In this document: one piece after another, positions 16,256-25,797 of the stretch
How positions within the stretch are numbered: position 1 is the stretch's first letter
How the letters are laid out: every line of letters begins with the position of its first letter
DNA from: an uncultured Clostridia bacterium
GTDB taxonomy: Bacteria; Bacillota; Clostridia; Oscillospirales; Ruminococcaceae
Direction: 5' to 3'
Length of the DNA stretch: 64,000 nt
Assembly (NCBI GenBank): GCA_945876755.1
Contig: CAMCPM010000002.1
Location: 124,001 to 188,000, forward strand
Position numbers and translations under genes: made by a program
The notes under the pieces: generated by a model
The model's input: only the letters and a program-made list of their open reading frames with translations
Told to the model about the DNA's origin: nothing
The model's database searches: none

Positions 16256-18484
16256 GTGAAAAGAGGCAAAACAAAAAATAGCTTTATTTTGCGTATATTT
16301 TATGTTGCTGTGCTTTGCATCCTTCTTATCGCGGCTATGCTTTTTTATTCAAATACCCTCAAGGATAATCTTTATTCCGACAGCGTTGAAAAGCTCAGCG
16401 AAATTTCCGAGCAGAACGTAAAGGTCCTCAATACCCAGATAAACGGTCAGCTTGAATCTATGACTGAGGTTGCGGCAAGAATTGCTGTCCCTACAAATTG
16501 GGATATTGATTATACTATGTTTACTCTGAATAAGGTTATGAACCGTTATCCCTTTAAGAGAATGGGTATAATTTTTTCCGACGGAAAAGCGTATATTTCC
16601 AGCGGTGAGGAATATACGATGAGCGAACACGATATGGAATATATTGATGATTCCTTCAACGGTGAGATAATTATTTCAAATACAACAGTTGACGCTTTTG
16701 ACGGCAGTAAAATAATTTCGCTCCAGGTTCCGGTGTATAAGGATGATGAAGTTGCTGCTGTGCTTACAGCTTCATATGAAACCGAAGTTCTTCAGGAAAT
16801 GCTCAGCGTTTCATTTTTCGGCGGTCAGGGATATTCCTATATCGTTCGTGCAAACGGAAACGTTATTGCCGATTCAAATTTCCCCACAAGCTTTAAAAAT
16901 ACAGAAAATATTTTTGATTCGCTGAGTGCGGCAGACTCTTCAAATGCGGCTGCTGTCGAGAAGATGAAGTACAATATGCAGTTCAACGAGGACGGTTATA
17001 TCCGTTTTAAAAATAACGTTAATTTTTATATGTACTATTCAAGTGTGGGGATAAACGACTGGTATCTTTTAAGCGTTATTCCTGCAAGCGTTATTGACTC
17101 AACAAGAAGCGACATCATGTTTTCAACATACCTTCTTTGTGCGGCTGTAGGAGCAATATTTATTGTTGTCGCAATTTTCTTTATAAGGTTTGAAAGAAAA
17201 AAACGCCGGGAGCTTCAGGATATCTTGTATGTTGACCCGATCACAAACGGATATTCTTTCCAGAGATTTTGTGTTGAGGCAAAGGAACGTCTTGCCCAAG
17301 ACGACCGTCCTGCGGCAATTATCGTGCTTGATATTGAAAAATTCAAGGTAATAAATGAAATGTTCGGCTATGACGAAGGCGATAAGGTTCTGCGTTACAT
17401 ATGGTCTCTTCTTCAGAAATGGGTAAGAGAGGGAGAGATTTATTCCAGATGGATCGCTGACAGGTTTAATATTCTTGCTTATTATAACAGCGAGGAAGAA
17501 CTGCTGAAACGTCTTAATGCTCTTGCGGCAGATATTATGAACGACCGTACCGAAAGACGTCAGGGCTTTGTTATACGTCCTGTTATCGGTGTTTACAGGG
17601 TAATAGACCGTGAGCTTGATATACAGTCTATGCAGAACTATGCTTCTATCGCTCACTCGACTATCAAGGGTGATGCAAGCAGCGGATGCGTGGCTTTCTA
17701 TAACGAAGAATACCGCAATACTATCCTCAATAACAAAATCCTTGAAGACCAGCTTGTAAATGCTTATGAGAAAAAAGAATTTGTTGTTTTCTATCAGCCA
17801 AAGTATGACGCTGTTACCAAGAAGCTGGTGGGAGCAGAGGCTCTTGTGCGCTGGAAAAAGCCTGACGGCACTTACATTCCGCCGTTTAAATTTATTCCGG
17901 TAGCTGAGAAAAACGGTTTTATCATCAATCTTGACCAGTACGTTTTCAAAATGGTTTGCGAAGATCAGCGCAGATGGCTTGACGAGGGTAAGAATATCGT
18001 TCCCGTTTCGGTAAACCTGTCAAGGCAGCATTTATATACCCCTAAATTTATTGATGATTACAGTAAAATAGTGGAAAAAAGCGGCGTTCCTATTGACAAG
18101 CTTGAGCTTGAGATAACCGAAAGCGCCATGTATGAAAATCAGGAAGAATTTCTGGCTATTATCGACCGCCTGCATGGAATAGGTTTCCGTATCCTTATGG
18201 ACGACTTCGGCACAGGTTATTCTTCGCTTATGATGCTGAAATCAATTCCCATCGACGTTATGAAGCTTGACAAAAGCTTTGTTGATGACTACAACGATGA
18301 AAAGGGCGAAAAGATAATTTCTTCGGTTACACAGCTTGCAAAGTCAATGCAGATCGAGGTTACTGCCGAGGGCGTTGAGACAGAGGAACAGTATGAGTTT
18401 ATGAAAAATCTCGGATGTGATAATATTCAGGGCTTCTATTTTGCAAAGCCTATGCCGAGAGAGGATTTTGACTCGCTTCTTTAA
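16256..18484 (+). CDS. Membrane c-di-GMP phosphodiesterase: Cache sensor, degenerate GGDEF, EAL
   Basis: The 742-residue protein has a membrane segment (about 10-30), an extracellular dCache-like sensor (about 35-285), a second segment (about 288-312), a GGDEF-type domain and a C-terminal EAL domain. The GGDEF signature is IADRF, so it cannot make c-di-GMP and may only bind nucleotide. The EAL domain looks active: GAEALVRW, NLSRQHL, LEITESAMYE, MDDFGTGYSS, MKLDKSF and TAEGVETEEQ are all present. It probably degrades c-di-GMP in response to an outside ligand. GTG 16256 is chosen because AAAGGGGTG lies just upstream and the protein then begins with the basic stretch MKRGKTK; the earlier ATG 16223 lacks a site. 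A bidirectional terminator follows. Confidence 0.93.
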   Translation: MKRGKTKNSFILRIFYVAVLCILLIAAMLFYSNTLKDNLYSDSVEKLSEISEQNVKVLNTQINGQLESMTEVAARIAVPTNWDIDYTMFTLNKVMNRYPFKRMGIIFSDGKAYISSGEEYTMSEHDMEYIDDSFNGEIIISNTTVDAFDGSKIISLQVPVYKDDEVAAVLTASYETEVLQEMLSVSFFGGQGYSYIVRANGNVIADSNFPTSFKNTENIFDSLSAADSSNAAAVEKMKYNMQFNEDGYIRFKNNVNFYMYYSSVGINDWYLLSVIPASVIDSTRSDIMFSTYLLCAAVGAIFIVVAIFFIRFERKKRRELQDILYVDPITNGYSFQRFCVEAKERLAQDDRPAAIIVLDIEKFKVINEMFGYDEGDKVLRYIWSLLQKWVREGEIYSRWIADRFNILAYYNSEEELLKRLNALAADIMNDRTERRQGFVIRPVIGVYRVIDRELDIQSMQNYASIAHSTIKGDASSGCVAFYNEEYRNTILNNKILEDQLVNAYEKKEFVVFYQPKYDAVTKKLVGAEALVRWKKPDGTYIPPFKFIPVAEKNGFIINLDQYVFKMVCEDQRRWLDEGKNIVPVSVNLSRQHLYTPKFIDDYSKIVEKSGVPIDKLELEITESAMYENQEEFLAIIDRLHGIGFRILMDDFGTGYSSLMMLKSIPIDVMKLDKSFVDDYNDEKGEKIISSVTQLAKSMQIEVTAEGVETEEQYEFMKNLGCDNIQGFYFAKPMPREDFDSLL

Positions 18485-18493
18485 TATATAAAA

Positions 18494-18530
18494 AGAGGTT
18501 CAGGGAAATTAACCTGAACCTCTGATTTTT
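18494..18530. terminator. Bidirectional terminator between convergent genes
   Basis: AGAGGTTCAGG (18494-18504) pairs perfectly with CCTGAACCTCT (18513-18523), followed by GATTTTTT; the opposite strand has an A-rich flank giving T on the minus strand. Confidence 0.92.
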
Positions 18531-18532
18531 TA

Positions 18533-20428
18533 TTACTCAAGCTCAAATGCGCCTGTATAAAGCTGGTAGTATTTGCCCTTTTCGGCGATAAGCTTGTCAT
18601 GACTGCCGCGCTCGATAACCCGTCCCTGCTCCAGAACCATGATAACGTCCGAGTTCTTTACAGTGGAAAGACGGTGAGCAATTACAAATACCGTTCTGCC
18701 ATTCATGAGAGCGTCCATGCCGCGCTGCACGACTGCTTCAGTGTGGGTATCTATCGACGAGGTAGCTTCGTCAAGAATCATAACGGGGGAGTCAGCAACA
18801 GCTGCACGGCTTATTGCAAGAAGCTGTCTCTGACCCTGTGAAAGGTTACTTCCGTTTTCGGTAAGAATCGTGTTATATCCGTTGGGAAGACGGGTTATGA
18901 AGTCGTGAGCGCCTGCAAGCTTTGCAGCATCCATACATTCTTCATCGGATGCGTCAAGTCTGCCATAGCGGATATTGTCCATGACCGTTCCCGTGAAAAG
19001 GTTTGTATCCTGAAGGACTATTCCGAGAGAATGGCGCAGGTCAGCCTTTTTGATTTTGTTAATGTTTATGCCGTCATAGCGTATTTTGCCGTCCGCAATG
19101 TCATAGAAACGGTTCAGCAGGTTTGTAATAGTCGTTTTACCTGCACCTGTTGCGCCTACAAAAGCGACCTTCTGACCAGGCTCTGCATAAAGAGATACAT
19201 TGTGCAGAACAGTCTTGCTTTCATCATATCCGAAATCAACGTCATCCATAACAACGTCGCCCCGAAGCCTTGTGTAGGTAACTGTACCATCTGCCTGATG
19301 AGGGTGCTTCCATGCCCAGACGCCTGTGCGTTCCTCACATTCGGTAATAACGCCGTTTTCTTCTTTTGCATTTACAAGAGTAACATATCCGTCATCCACC
19401 TCAGGCTCACGGTCAATAAGGTCAAAAATACGCTCTGTACCTGCAAGACCCATTACAACGGAATTTATCTGGTGCGAAACCTGTCCTATGCTGCCGGAAA
19501 ACTGCTTTGTCATGTTCAGGAACGGTACTACAACGCTGATGCTGATAGCCATTCCGGAAAGGCTGACGTTGGGAATATTGTTGATGTAAAGGAAACCGCC
19601 TGCGATAGCAACTGCAACATAGAGAACATTTCCCACATTGTTTAGGATAGGTCCGAGAATGTTTGCGTATTTGTTTGCACGCTCCGATTCACGGAAAAGC
19701 TCTTCGTTTATCTTATCAAACTCGGCTTTGCAGTCCTCCTCGTGGCAGAACACCTTTACGACCTTCTGACCATTCATTATCTCCTCGATATAGCCTTCTT
19801 CCTTGCCGATAGCTTTCTGCTGCTTTATAAAATATCTTGCCGAGCCTCCGCCGACCTTCTCAGTAATAATTATCATAATTACCACTCCTGCAAGAACAAC
19901 AAGTGCGAGCCATACGCAGAAGTAAAGCATTATCGAGAAAATAGTCACTACCGTAAGAGCCGAAACGAGAAGCTGCGGAAAGCTTTGTGAAACCATCTGT
20001 CTGAGAGTGTCAATATCATTTGTGTAACGGCTCATAATGTCGCCGTGGTTGTTTGTATCGAAGAATTTTACAGGCAGGTTCTGCATTTTGTTGAACATTT
20101 CGGTACGAAGCTTTTTCAGCGAGCCTTGAGTGATTATCGCCATTGTCTGATTGTAAACAAAGCCCGACACCAGCGACAGAATATAAAATACTGCAAGTAC
20201 CGCAACTGTGCCGAGAATAGCGCCGCCAACGTCCTCCCAAGCACCTGTCTGCCAGCTTGTTTCAACCGCCGAGATGACCTTCTGCATAAAAATTGACGGT
20301 ATTGAGCTGACTATGGCATTGAAAATTATGCAGGCTAAAGTAAGCGGAAGCAATACGGGGTAATATCTGAAAAGCGTTTTTATAAGGCGCTTTACAGTGC
20401 CTTTTTTAACTCGTTGTTTCTTATTCAT
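18533..20428 (-). CDS. ABC exporter half-transporter, catalytic partner
   Basis: This is a type IV ABC exporter of 631 residues: six membrane helices in the first half and an ATPase domain in the second. The nucleotide site has Walker A GATGAGKTT, signature LSQGQRQ and Walker B VMILDEATSS with the catalytic Glu. It pairs with the half-transporter encoded just upstream, whose Walker B ends in Asp, so the two should form a heterodimer with one canonical site. The start MNKKQRVKKG (20428) overlaps the upstream gene by 8 nt, which implies translational coupling; the open frame extends further but inside that gene. Between membrane domain and ATPase there is an inserted 30-40 residues with a Trp-rich WAWKHP stretch. 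Likely drug, lipid or peptide export. Confidence 0.93.
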   Translation of the reverse strand: MNKKQRVKKGTVKRLIKTLFRYYPVLLPLTLACIIFNAIVSSIPSIFMQKVISAVETSWQTGAWEDVGGAILGTVAVLAVFYILSLVSGFVYNQTMAIITQGSLKKLRTEMFNKMQNLPVKFFDTNNHGDIMSRYTNDIDTLRQMVSQSFPQLLVSALTVVTIFSIMLYFCVWLALVVLAGVVIMIIITEKVGGGSARYFIKQQKAIGKEEGYIEEIMNGQKVVKVFCHEEDCKAEFDKINEELFRESERANKYANILGPILNNVGNVLYVAVAIAGGFLYINNIPNVSLSGMAISISVVVPFLNMTKQFSGSIGQVSHQINSVVMGLAGTERIFDLIDREPEVDDGYVTLVNAKEENGVITECEERTGVWAWKHPHQADGTVTYTRLRGDVVMDDVDFGYDESKTVLHNVSLYAEPGQKVAFVGATGAGKTTITNLLNRFYDIADGKIRYDGININKIKKADLRHSLGIVLQDTNLFTGTVMDNIRYGRLDASDEECMDAAKLAGAHDFITRLPNGYNTILTENGSNLSQGQRQLLAISRAAVADSPVMILDEATSSIDTHTEAVVQRGMDALMNGRTVFVIAHRLSTVKNSDVIMVLEQGRVIERGSHDKLIAEKGKYYQLYTGAFELE

Positions 20429-22166
20429 TATTTTCGCCTCCCGTCTTGTTCTGGAGCATATAGAGGTCCTTGTATATCTCATTTGATTCGAGCAGCTCGT
20501 CGTGAGTTCCGCAGGCGCTTATCGTACCGTTTTCCATTACAACTATAAGGTCTGCTTCCTGAACAGAGGAAATCCTCTGCGCAATGATTATCTTTGTTGT
20601 TTCGGGAATAAAATCGCGCATAGACTTCCTTATCAGAGCGTCAGTCCTGGTATCGACTGCGCTTGTTGAGTCGTCCATAATAAGGATCTTCGGCTTTTTC
20701 AGCAATGCACGTGCAATACACAAACGCTGCTTCTGACCGCCCGAAACGTTAGCGCCGCCCTGTTCAATATAGGTATCATAGCCATCGGGAAAACGGCTGA
20801 TGAACTCGTCTGCCTGAGCAAGTCTGCAAGCTTCTTTCATTTCCTCATCAGTAGCGTCCTTGTTGCCCCAGCGGAGGTTGTCCTTTATCGTACCCGAGAA
20901 AAGAATGTTTTTCTGAAGCACTACTGCGACCTGATTTCTGAGAGTTTCAAGGTCGTATTCACGGACGTCCCTGCCGCCTACCTTTACCGAGCCTTCGGTC
21001 ACATCGTAAAGACGGGATATAAGCTGTACCAAAGATGATTTTGACGAGCCTGTTCCGCCGATGATACCTACGGTCTGTCCGGATTTTATATGCAGGTCAA
21101 TATCCGAAAGAGTCATTTTTTCGGCTGATTTTGAGTATTTGAAGTTTACGCCGTCAAAGTCGATTGAACCGTCCTTGATATCGTAAACGGGGTTTTCGGG
21201 ATTGTGCAGCGAGCTTTCCTCGTCAAGCACCTCAACGATACGCTTTCCCGATTCGGCAGCCATTGTTATCATAACAAAAACCATTGATATCATCATAAGG
21301 CTCATCAGTATCATAAAGCTGTATGTAAGCAGAGCGCTGAACTGTCCTACATCAAGGTCAAGTCCTCGTGACGTAATAATTGTATACGAGCCGTAGGAAA
21401 GAACGAATACCATTACCGTATAAAGGCAGAACTGCATAAGCGGATTGTTGATTGCGAGAATACGTTCGGCTTTTGTGAAATCACGGCATACGTCCTCGGC
21501 GGCAGTACCGAATTTTTCCTTTTCGTATTCCTCACGGACATAGGATTTTACTACACGGATTCCTTTGATATTCTCTTGAATGGAGCTGTTCAGTGTGTCG
21601 TATTTTTTAAATACCTTGTTGAACAGCGGCATTGTTTTTGCAATAACAAGAATGAGTCCGAAAGCGAGAATGGGCGCTACAACAAGGAAGATAAACGCCA
21701 TTCTTCCGCCCATAACGAACGCCATTACAAATGCGAAAATAAGCATCATCGGGCAGCGGATAGCCATTCGTATTATCATCATATAAGCCATCTGAACGTT
21801 TGTAACGTCGGTAGTAAGACGCGTTACCAGTGACGATGTGGAAAACTTGTCGATATTCTCAAAGGAAAAGTTCTGTATGCTGTAGAACATATCCTTTCTG
21901 AGGTTTTTTGCCAGACCGCATGAAGCAGTCGAGCAGGTCACTCCCGCAAGCGAGCCGAACATAAGCGACAGGCATGCCATGACTACAAGGATAAGACCGT
22001 ACATTACGATAGTTTTCATTTCGCAGCCGTCCTTGATACGGTTTACAAGTTCTGCGATAATGAACGGAATTATACATTCCATTACGACTTCCATTGAGAC
22101 CAGCAGAGGAGTTGCTATGGAAGCTTTTTTATATTCCCGTATGCATTTTACCAGTTTTTTTACCAT
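20421..22166 (-). CDS. ABC exporter half-transporter, degenerate partner
   Basis: This 581-residue protein is the first of the pair. It has six membrane helices followed by an ATPase domain. Walker A is GGTGSSKSS, with Ser in place of the middle Gly. The signature is VSGGQKQR and Walker B is ILIMDDSTSAVD, where the catalytic Glu is Asp. These changes are typical of the non-canonical subunit of heterodimeric exporters such as TM287/288 and BmrCD. AAGGAGA precedes the ATG. The substrate is unknown. The same asymmetry recurs in a second pair at 24030-27567. Confidence 0.93.
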   Translation of the reverse strand: MVKKLVKCIREYKKASIATPLLVSMEVVMECIIPFIIAELVNRIKDGCEMKTIVMYGLILVVMACLSLMFGSLAGVTCSTASCGLAKNLRKDMFYSIQNFSFENIDKFSTSSLVTRLTTDVTNVQMAYMMIIRMAIRCPMMLIFAFVMAFVMGGRMAFIFLVVAPILAFGLILVIAKTMPLFNKVFKKYDTLNSSIQENIKGIRVVKSYVREEYEKEKFGTAAEDVCRDFTKAERILAINNPLMQFCLYTVMVFVLSYGSYTIITSRGLDLDVGQFSALLTYSFMILMSLMMISMVFVMITMAAESGKRIVEVLDEESSLHNPENPVYDIKDGSIDFDGVNFKYSKSAEKMTLSDIDLHIKSGQTVGIIGGTGSSKSSLVQLISRLYDVTEGSVKVGGRDVREYDLETLRNQVAVVLQKNILFSGTIKDNLRWGNKDATDEEMKEACRLAQADEFISRFPDGYDTYIEQGGANVSGGQKQRLCIARALLKKPKILIMDDSTSAVDTRTDALIRKSMRDFIPETTKIIIAQRISSVQEADLIVVMENGTISACGTHDELLESNEIYKDLYMLQNKTGGENNE

Positions 22167-22296
22167 ACGATATACTTCTCCTTATCTTAATATTATTGAT
22201 AATATTATAGCATATTTTCCGAAAAAAATCAAAGGATAATAAATTAACAATACAACAGATTATTAATACTTTTATACGTTTAAGTATTTAAATTTT

Positions 22297-22333
22297 AATA
22301 AAAAATTCCCCATTACCGTTTTAGGCAATGGGG
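22297..22333 (-). terminator. Terminator after the tauE-like gene
   Basis: CCCCATTACC and GGCAATGGGG pair across a GTTTTA loop with one mismatch or wobble; on the minus strand it runs into TTTTTTATT. Confidence 0.88.
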
Positions 22334-22339
22334 ATAGCT

Positions 22340-23122
22340 TCAGTTGAAAATATATTTTACTGCTATCATGGTAACTCCGAGAGTTGTGAGTACGGCTCCA
22401 ACCGCACGGTTCAAGGTTTTTGCCGAAGCCTTGTTGGCAAATTTTGCGGCAATTGCGGCACCGATAAGCGTGAAAGCCATACACATTATCATAATGAAAA
22501 TATCGGGCATTCCGCCGTCGATAACGAAGTGGGAGACAGCTCCCGTAAGCGCTGTGAAGGACATGATAAATACGCTTGTGCCGACTGCTTTTTTCAGCTC
22601 GTATCCAAGAACGCTTGTAAGCACGAACAGCATCATCATGCCGCCGCCTGCACCGATAAATCCGCAGATAAAGCCGATCATCATTCCACAGATGATCGAC
22701 TTTACTGCCGCAGTTTTAGGGTCGGCTTTTTCCATTTTGCTTTCCGAAGTCATAACAGGCTTAACAATGAAGCGTATGCCAAGAAAAGTCGTCATCACGA
22801 CGGAAAATCCGCCTATAGCGGTACTCGGAAGAAGCGAGGCGATATAGCTTCCCGCAAGGGTGAAGCAGAGTACAGATATCATCATTATTATGCCGTTTCG
22901 TATGTCAAGGTTTTTGTTCTTTCCGTAGGTGTACGCCGAAGCTGCAGAAGCGAGAACGTCCGAAGCAAGAGCGATGCCGACTGCCTGATAAGGCTCAACG
23001 TCAAGAAAGGTTATCAGCATGGGAGAGATAACGGCAGCAGCGGAAAGTCCTGCAATGCCTGTTCCCAGACCTGCCCCCAGCCCTGCAATGACGGTTACGA
23101 GGATTGTGATAAGTGTCTGCAT
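22340..23122 (-). CDS. TauE/SafE family membrane permease
   Basis: This is a 260-residue integral membrane protein with about seven or eight hydrophobic helices. The Gly-rich opening GLGAGLGTGIAGLSAAAV and the later GFIGAGGGMMMLF are the two inverted family repeats. Members export sulfite, organosulfonates or related anions, but the substrate cannot be read from the sequence. It starts 14 nt after maf on the same strand with AAAGGAAG upstream, so the two are co-transcribed without an obvious functional link. Confidence 0.9.
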   Translation of the reverse strand: MQTLITILVTVIAGLGAGLGTGIAGLSAAAVISPMLITFLDVEPYQAVGIALASDVLASAASAYTYGKNKNLDIRNGIIMMISVLCFTLAGSYIASLLPSTAIGGFSVVMTTFLGIRFIVKPVMTSESKMEKADPKTAAVKSIICGMMIGFICGFIGAGGGMMMLFVLTSVLGYELKKAVGTSVFIMSFTALTGAVSHFVIDGGMPDIFIMIMCMAFTLIGAAIAAKFANKASAKTLNRAVGAVLTTLGVTMIAVKYIFN

Positions 23123-23136
23123 TTAAAAGCTTCCTT

Positions 23137-23700
23137 TCATTTTAAAAAGTCGGCAAGCTCGCGTTTAAGCCTTGCTGCCGGAAGCCCCATGACCGTAAAG
23201 AAATCCCCCTCGATACCCTCGATAAGAACGCACCCTTCGCCCTGTATGCCGTAGGCGCCTGCCTTGTCCATAGGGTCGCCTGTGGCAATATAATCATGTA
23301 TCTCTTTTTCTGTAAGCGGATAGAATTTAACCTTTGTTTCCTGAGAAAAGCTTTTTTTCTGTTTTCCCCGTGCAATGCATACTCCCGTAACGACAGTATG
23401 AGTTTTACCCGAAAGCAGCTTTAACATTCTTTCGGCGTCCTTTTCATTGGCAGGCTTTCCGAGGATCTCACAGTCAATAATGACTACCGTATCGCTGCCT
23501 ATGACAACGCTTTCGGGGTACTTTAAGGCGATATGCTCAGCTTTTTTAACTGCAAGATATTCCGCACTTTTTTCAGCGGAGATCCCCTCAGGCAGCGTTT
23601 CATCAACATCCGCAGGGATAACTTCAAACTCAGATGTAACATATCTCAGCAGCTCTTGCCGCCTTGGAGAAGCCGAAGCGAGAATAATTTTCTCAGCCAT
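23137..23700 (-). CDS. maf: Maf family nucleoside triphosphate pyrophosphatase
   Basis: Maf proteins hydrolyse dTTP, UTP or modified nucleotides to monophosphates and act as house-cleaning enzymes; in Bacillus overexpression blocks septation. The N-terminal LASASPRRQELLRYV, the central VIGSDTVV and the C-terminal DKAGAYGIQGEG and VMGLP blocks are all conserved. Length (187) is normal. GAAAGGAA precedes the ATG. It is the first gene of a two-gene unit with the TauE-like permease. Confidence 0.95.
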   Translation of the reverse strand: MAEKIILASASPRRQELLRYVTSEFEVIPADVDETLPEGISAEKSAEYLAVKKAEHIALKYPESVVIGSDTVVIIDCEILGKPANEKDAERMLKLLSGKTHTVVTGVCIARGKQKKSFSQETKVKFYPLTEKEIHDYIATGDPMDKAGAYGIQGEGCVLIEGIEGDFFTVMGLPAARLKRELADFLK

Positions 23701-24029
23701 TTTTACATTCCTTTCACTATATCATGTTTTAAAGTATATCACATTCGGAAAGCTTTTTCAATAACGTGTCAGCTAAAGAAAATTTTCACAAAAATGCGTC
23801 CACAAAAACGTTAAAATTTATACATATTAAACGTTTAAGGGAAAATGGGTTATACGTTTTCGAAAAATTTCATGTTTATAATAAACAGATTTATCTTAAA
23901 AGCAAGCTGAAATTCGTCAAAAATGCCGATATCGAATTTATAAAAACCCCTTTTCTTTTTTTTTTTATCTGTTATAATAGGGGATAAATGTTTGAAAAGC
24001 TTTTTTCGCTTTTTTACGGGAGGGAGATT
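23701..24029. other. AT-rich intergenic region with palindromes and a -10 element
   Basis: This 329-nt stretch separates divergent maf and the second ABC pair. I see no convincing gene. It holds a perfect 12-bp palindrome TTAAACGTTTAA (23827-23838), flanked by two more ACGTT motifs (around 23808 and 23853), and TATAAT at 23973-23978 before the ABC genes, with no clear -35. The repeated ACGTT could be an operator. The open frame 23766-23987 has no ribosome site and an unusual composition. Confidence 0.45.
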
Positions 24030-25784
24030 ATGTTTCAGATCAAGTGGATTTGGGAAAATATGAAAGGCTACAGAGGGAGATATATTCTCGCACTCTGTAT
24101 GACTGTTGTGGGTCAGATAATGTATCTGACAAATCCGATTTTCGGACAGAAAATCGTCGACACATTTATTTATAACGAAAATGCGGCGGAAAACCTTGCA
24201 AACAACAGCCGTCTGCTTGTTATGCTCTGTCTGGGAATGGTACTGTTCACGCTGGTAAGAACGGTAATACAGTTCAATTCCAATATGCTGTATGAAAAAT
24301 GTTCCCAAGGTATGCTTGCGAGAATCAGGAATTACCTCTTTGCGAACGTACAGAAGCAGGACATGACCTTCTATGACCGCAACCGCACAGGTGACCTGAT
24401 GACCCGTCTTTCGGGCGACCTTGATATGGTTCGCCACAGCGTTGCGTGGATAATCAAAGCGCTGCTTGAAAGCATAGTCCTTTTTACAACGACTACGGTG
24501 TACTTCTTCATTCTTGACCCGATAATGGCTCTTTGCCTGCTTGCGCTTACTCCGCTGATATTTATTATCTCGGGTATCTTCCGCAAAGAGGTAGGACCGA
24601 AATATGTCGACCTGCGTGAAAGGCTTTCCCAGCTTAATACACAGGCTCAGGAAAATATCGCAGGCAACCGTGTTGTGCGGGCTTTTGCAAGAGAAGATTA
24701 TGAAATTGACCGTTTTCAGGAGAAGAATTCCGAGTATGCGGAAGCAAATAAAGCTGCTGCAATGACATGGCTGAAATATTTTCCGTACATAGAAACAACT
24801 GCGCAGGGACTTAGCGTGGTCCAGCTTATCGCAGGCGGTATTTTTGTAATTACGGGCAGACTTACTATGGGCGAATATGTTGCTTTCAGCGGACTTATCT
24901 GGACTCTTTCAAACCCTATGAGAAATGTGGGTACACTTATCAACGACCTGCAAAGATTTATGGCTTCCGCTTCAAAGATAATCGAGGTGTATTATTCCCG
25001 TCCTATCATAGTTGACCGCAAGGACGCTGTCGAAATGCCCGACCATCTTAACGGCGATATTGAATTTAAGAATGTCAGCTTCAGCTACGGCGATAACGAA
25101 GTGCTGAAGAATGTCAGCTTCAAGGTGAACGCAGGCGAAACCGTTGCCGTTATGGGCGAAACAGGCTCGGGCAAGACCTCCCTTGTAAACCTTATTCCAA
25201 GACTTTATGATACAAATTCGGGTGAGGTGCTTGTAGACGGTGTAAATGTCCGCTTTATAAAGCTTGAAACTCTCCGCAGAAATATCGGTATGGCAATGCA
25301 GGACGTGCTTCTCTGGTCGGATACGATTGAGGGAAACATAGCTTTCGGCGACAGTGATATGCCTGACAGCGACATACGCACTTTTGCAAAGGCTGCCGAC
25401 GCAGACAGCTTTATCAACAGTCTGAACGATGGTTACGATACAATTGTCGGCGAGCGTGGAGTAGGACTTTCAGGCGGTCAGAAGCAGAGAATTTCTCTTG
25501 CAAGGGCGCTGGCTATCCGTCCGTCGATACTTATACTAGACGACACCACCTCGGCAGTAGACCTTGAAACCGAAAAGACGATACAGGAAAACCTTGCTTC
25601 GCTTGATTTCAAATGTACGAAGATAATCATTGCCCAGAGAATTTCTTCCGCCAAGGATGCGGACAAGATAATAATTCTCAAGGACGGAAAAATTTCCGAA
25701 ATGGGCACCCACGAAGAGCTGCTGAAGAATGAGAACGGTTATTATTCCGAGATATACAGACTCCAGCAGGGAAATATAGAGTAA
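24030..25784 (+). CDS. ABC exporter half-transporter, degenerate partner (second pair)
   Basis: A 584-residue ABC exporter subunit with six membrane helices and a C-terminal ATPase. Walker A is GETGSGKTS, signature LSGGQKQR and Walker B ILILDDTTSAVD with Asp in place of the catalytic Glu. It should form a heterodimer with the product of the next gene. ATG 24030 has GGGAGGGAG upstream; the ATG at 23988 opens a longer frame without a ribosome site. The gene is 13 nt before its partner. The pair has the same asymmetric design as 18533-22166 but is on the opposite strand. Confidence 0.93.
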   Translation: MFQIKWIWENMKGYRGRYILALCMTVVGQIMYLTNPIFGQKIVDTFIYNENAAENLANNSRLLVMLCLGMVLFTLVRTVIQFNSNMLYEKCSQGMLARIRNYLFANVQKQDMTFYDRNRTGDLMTRLSGDLDMVRHSVAWIIKALLESIVLFTTTTVYFFILDPIMALCLLALTPLIFIISGIFRKEVGPKYVDLRERLSQLNTQAQENIAGNRVVRAFAREDYEIDRFQEKNSEYAEANKAAAMTWLKYFPYIETTAQGLSVVQLIAGGIFVITGRLTMGEYVAFSGLIWTLSNPMRNVGTLINDLQRFMASASKIIEVYYSRPIIVDRKDAVEMPDHLNGDIEFKNVSFSYGDNEVLKNVSFKVNAGETVAVMGETGSGKTSLVNLIPRLYDTNSGEVLVDGVNVRFIKLETLRRNIGMAMQDVLLWSDTIEGNIAFGDSDMPDSDIRTFAKAADADSFINSLNDGYDTIVGERGVGLSGGQKQRISLARALAIRPSILILDDTTSAVDLETEKTIQENLASLDFKCTKIIIAQRISSAKDADKIIILKDGKISEMGTHEELLKNENGYYSEIYRLQQGNIE

Positions 25785-25797
25785 GGAGGCGGTCTGA

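Noticed and set aside
22328..23254. 308-residue open frame opposite the tauE-like gene
   Set aside because: The composition is rich in Cys, His and Ser without order; the minus-strand permease and maf are clear matches.
23766..23987. 73-residue frame in the maf-ABC spacer
   Set aside because: It lacks a ribosome site and consists of Lys/Phe/Asn runs expected from AT-rich DNA; it ends inside the promoter of the ABC genes.
23850..24437. 195-residue minus-strand frame across the start of the second ABC pair
   Set aside because: It reads through the promoter and the first 400 nt of a certain ABC gene and shows no protein-like pattern.
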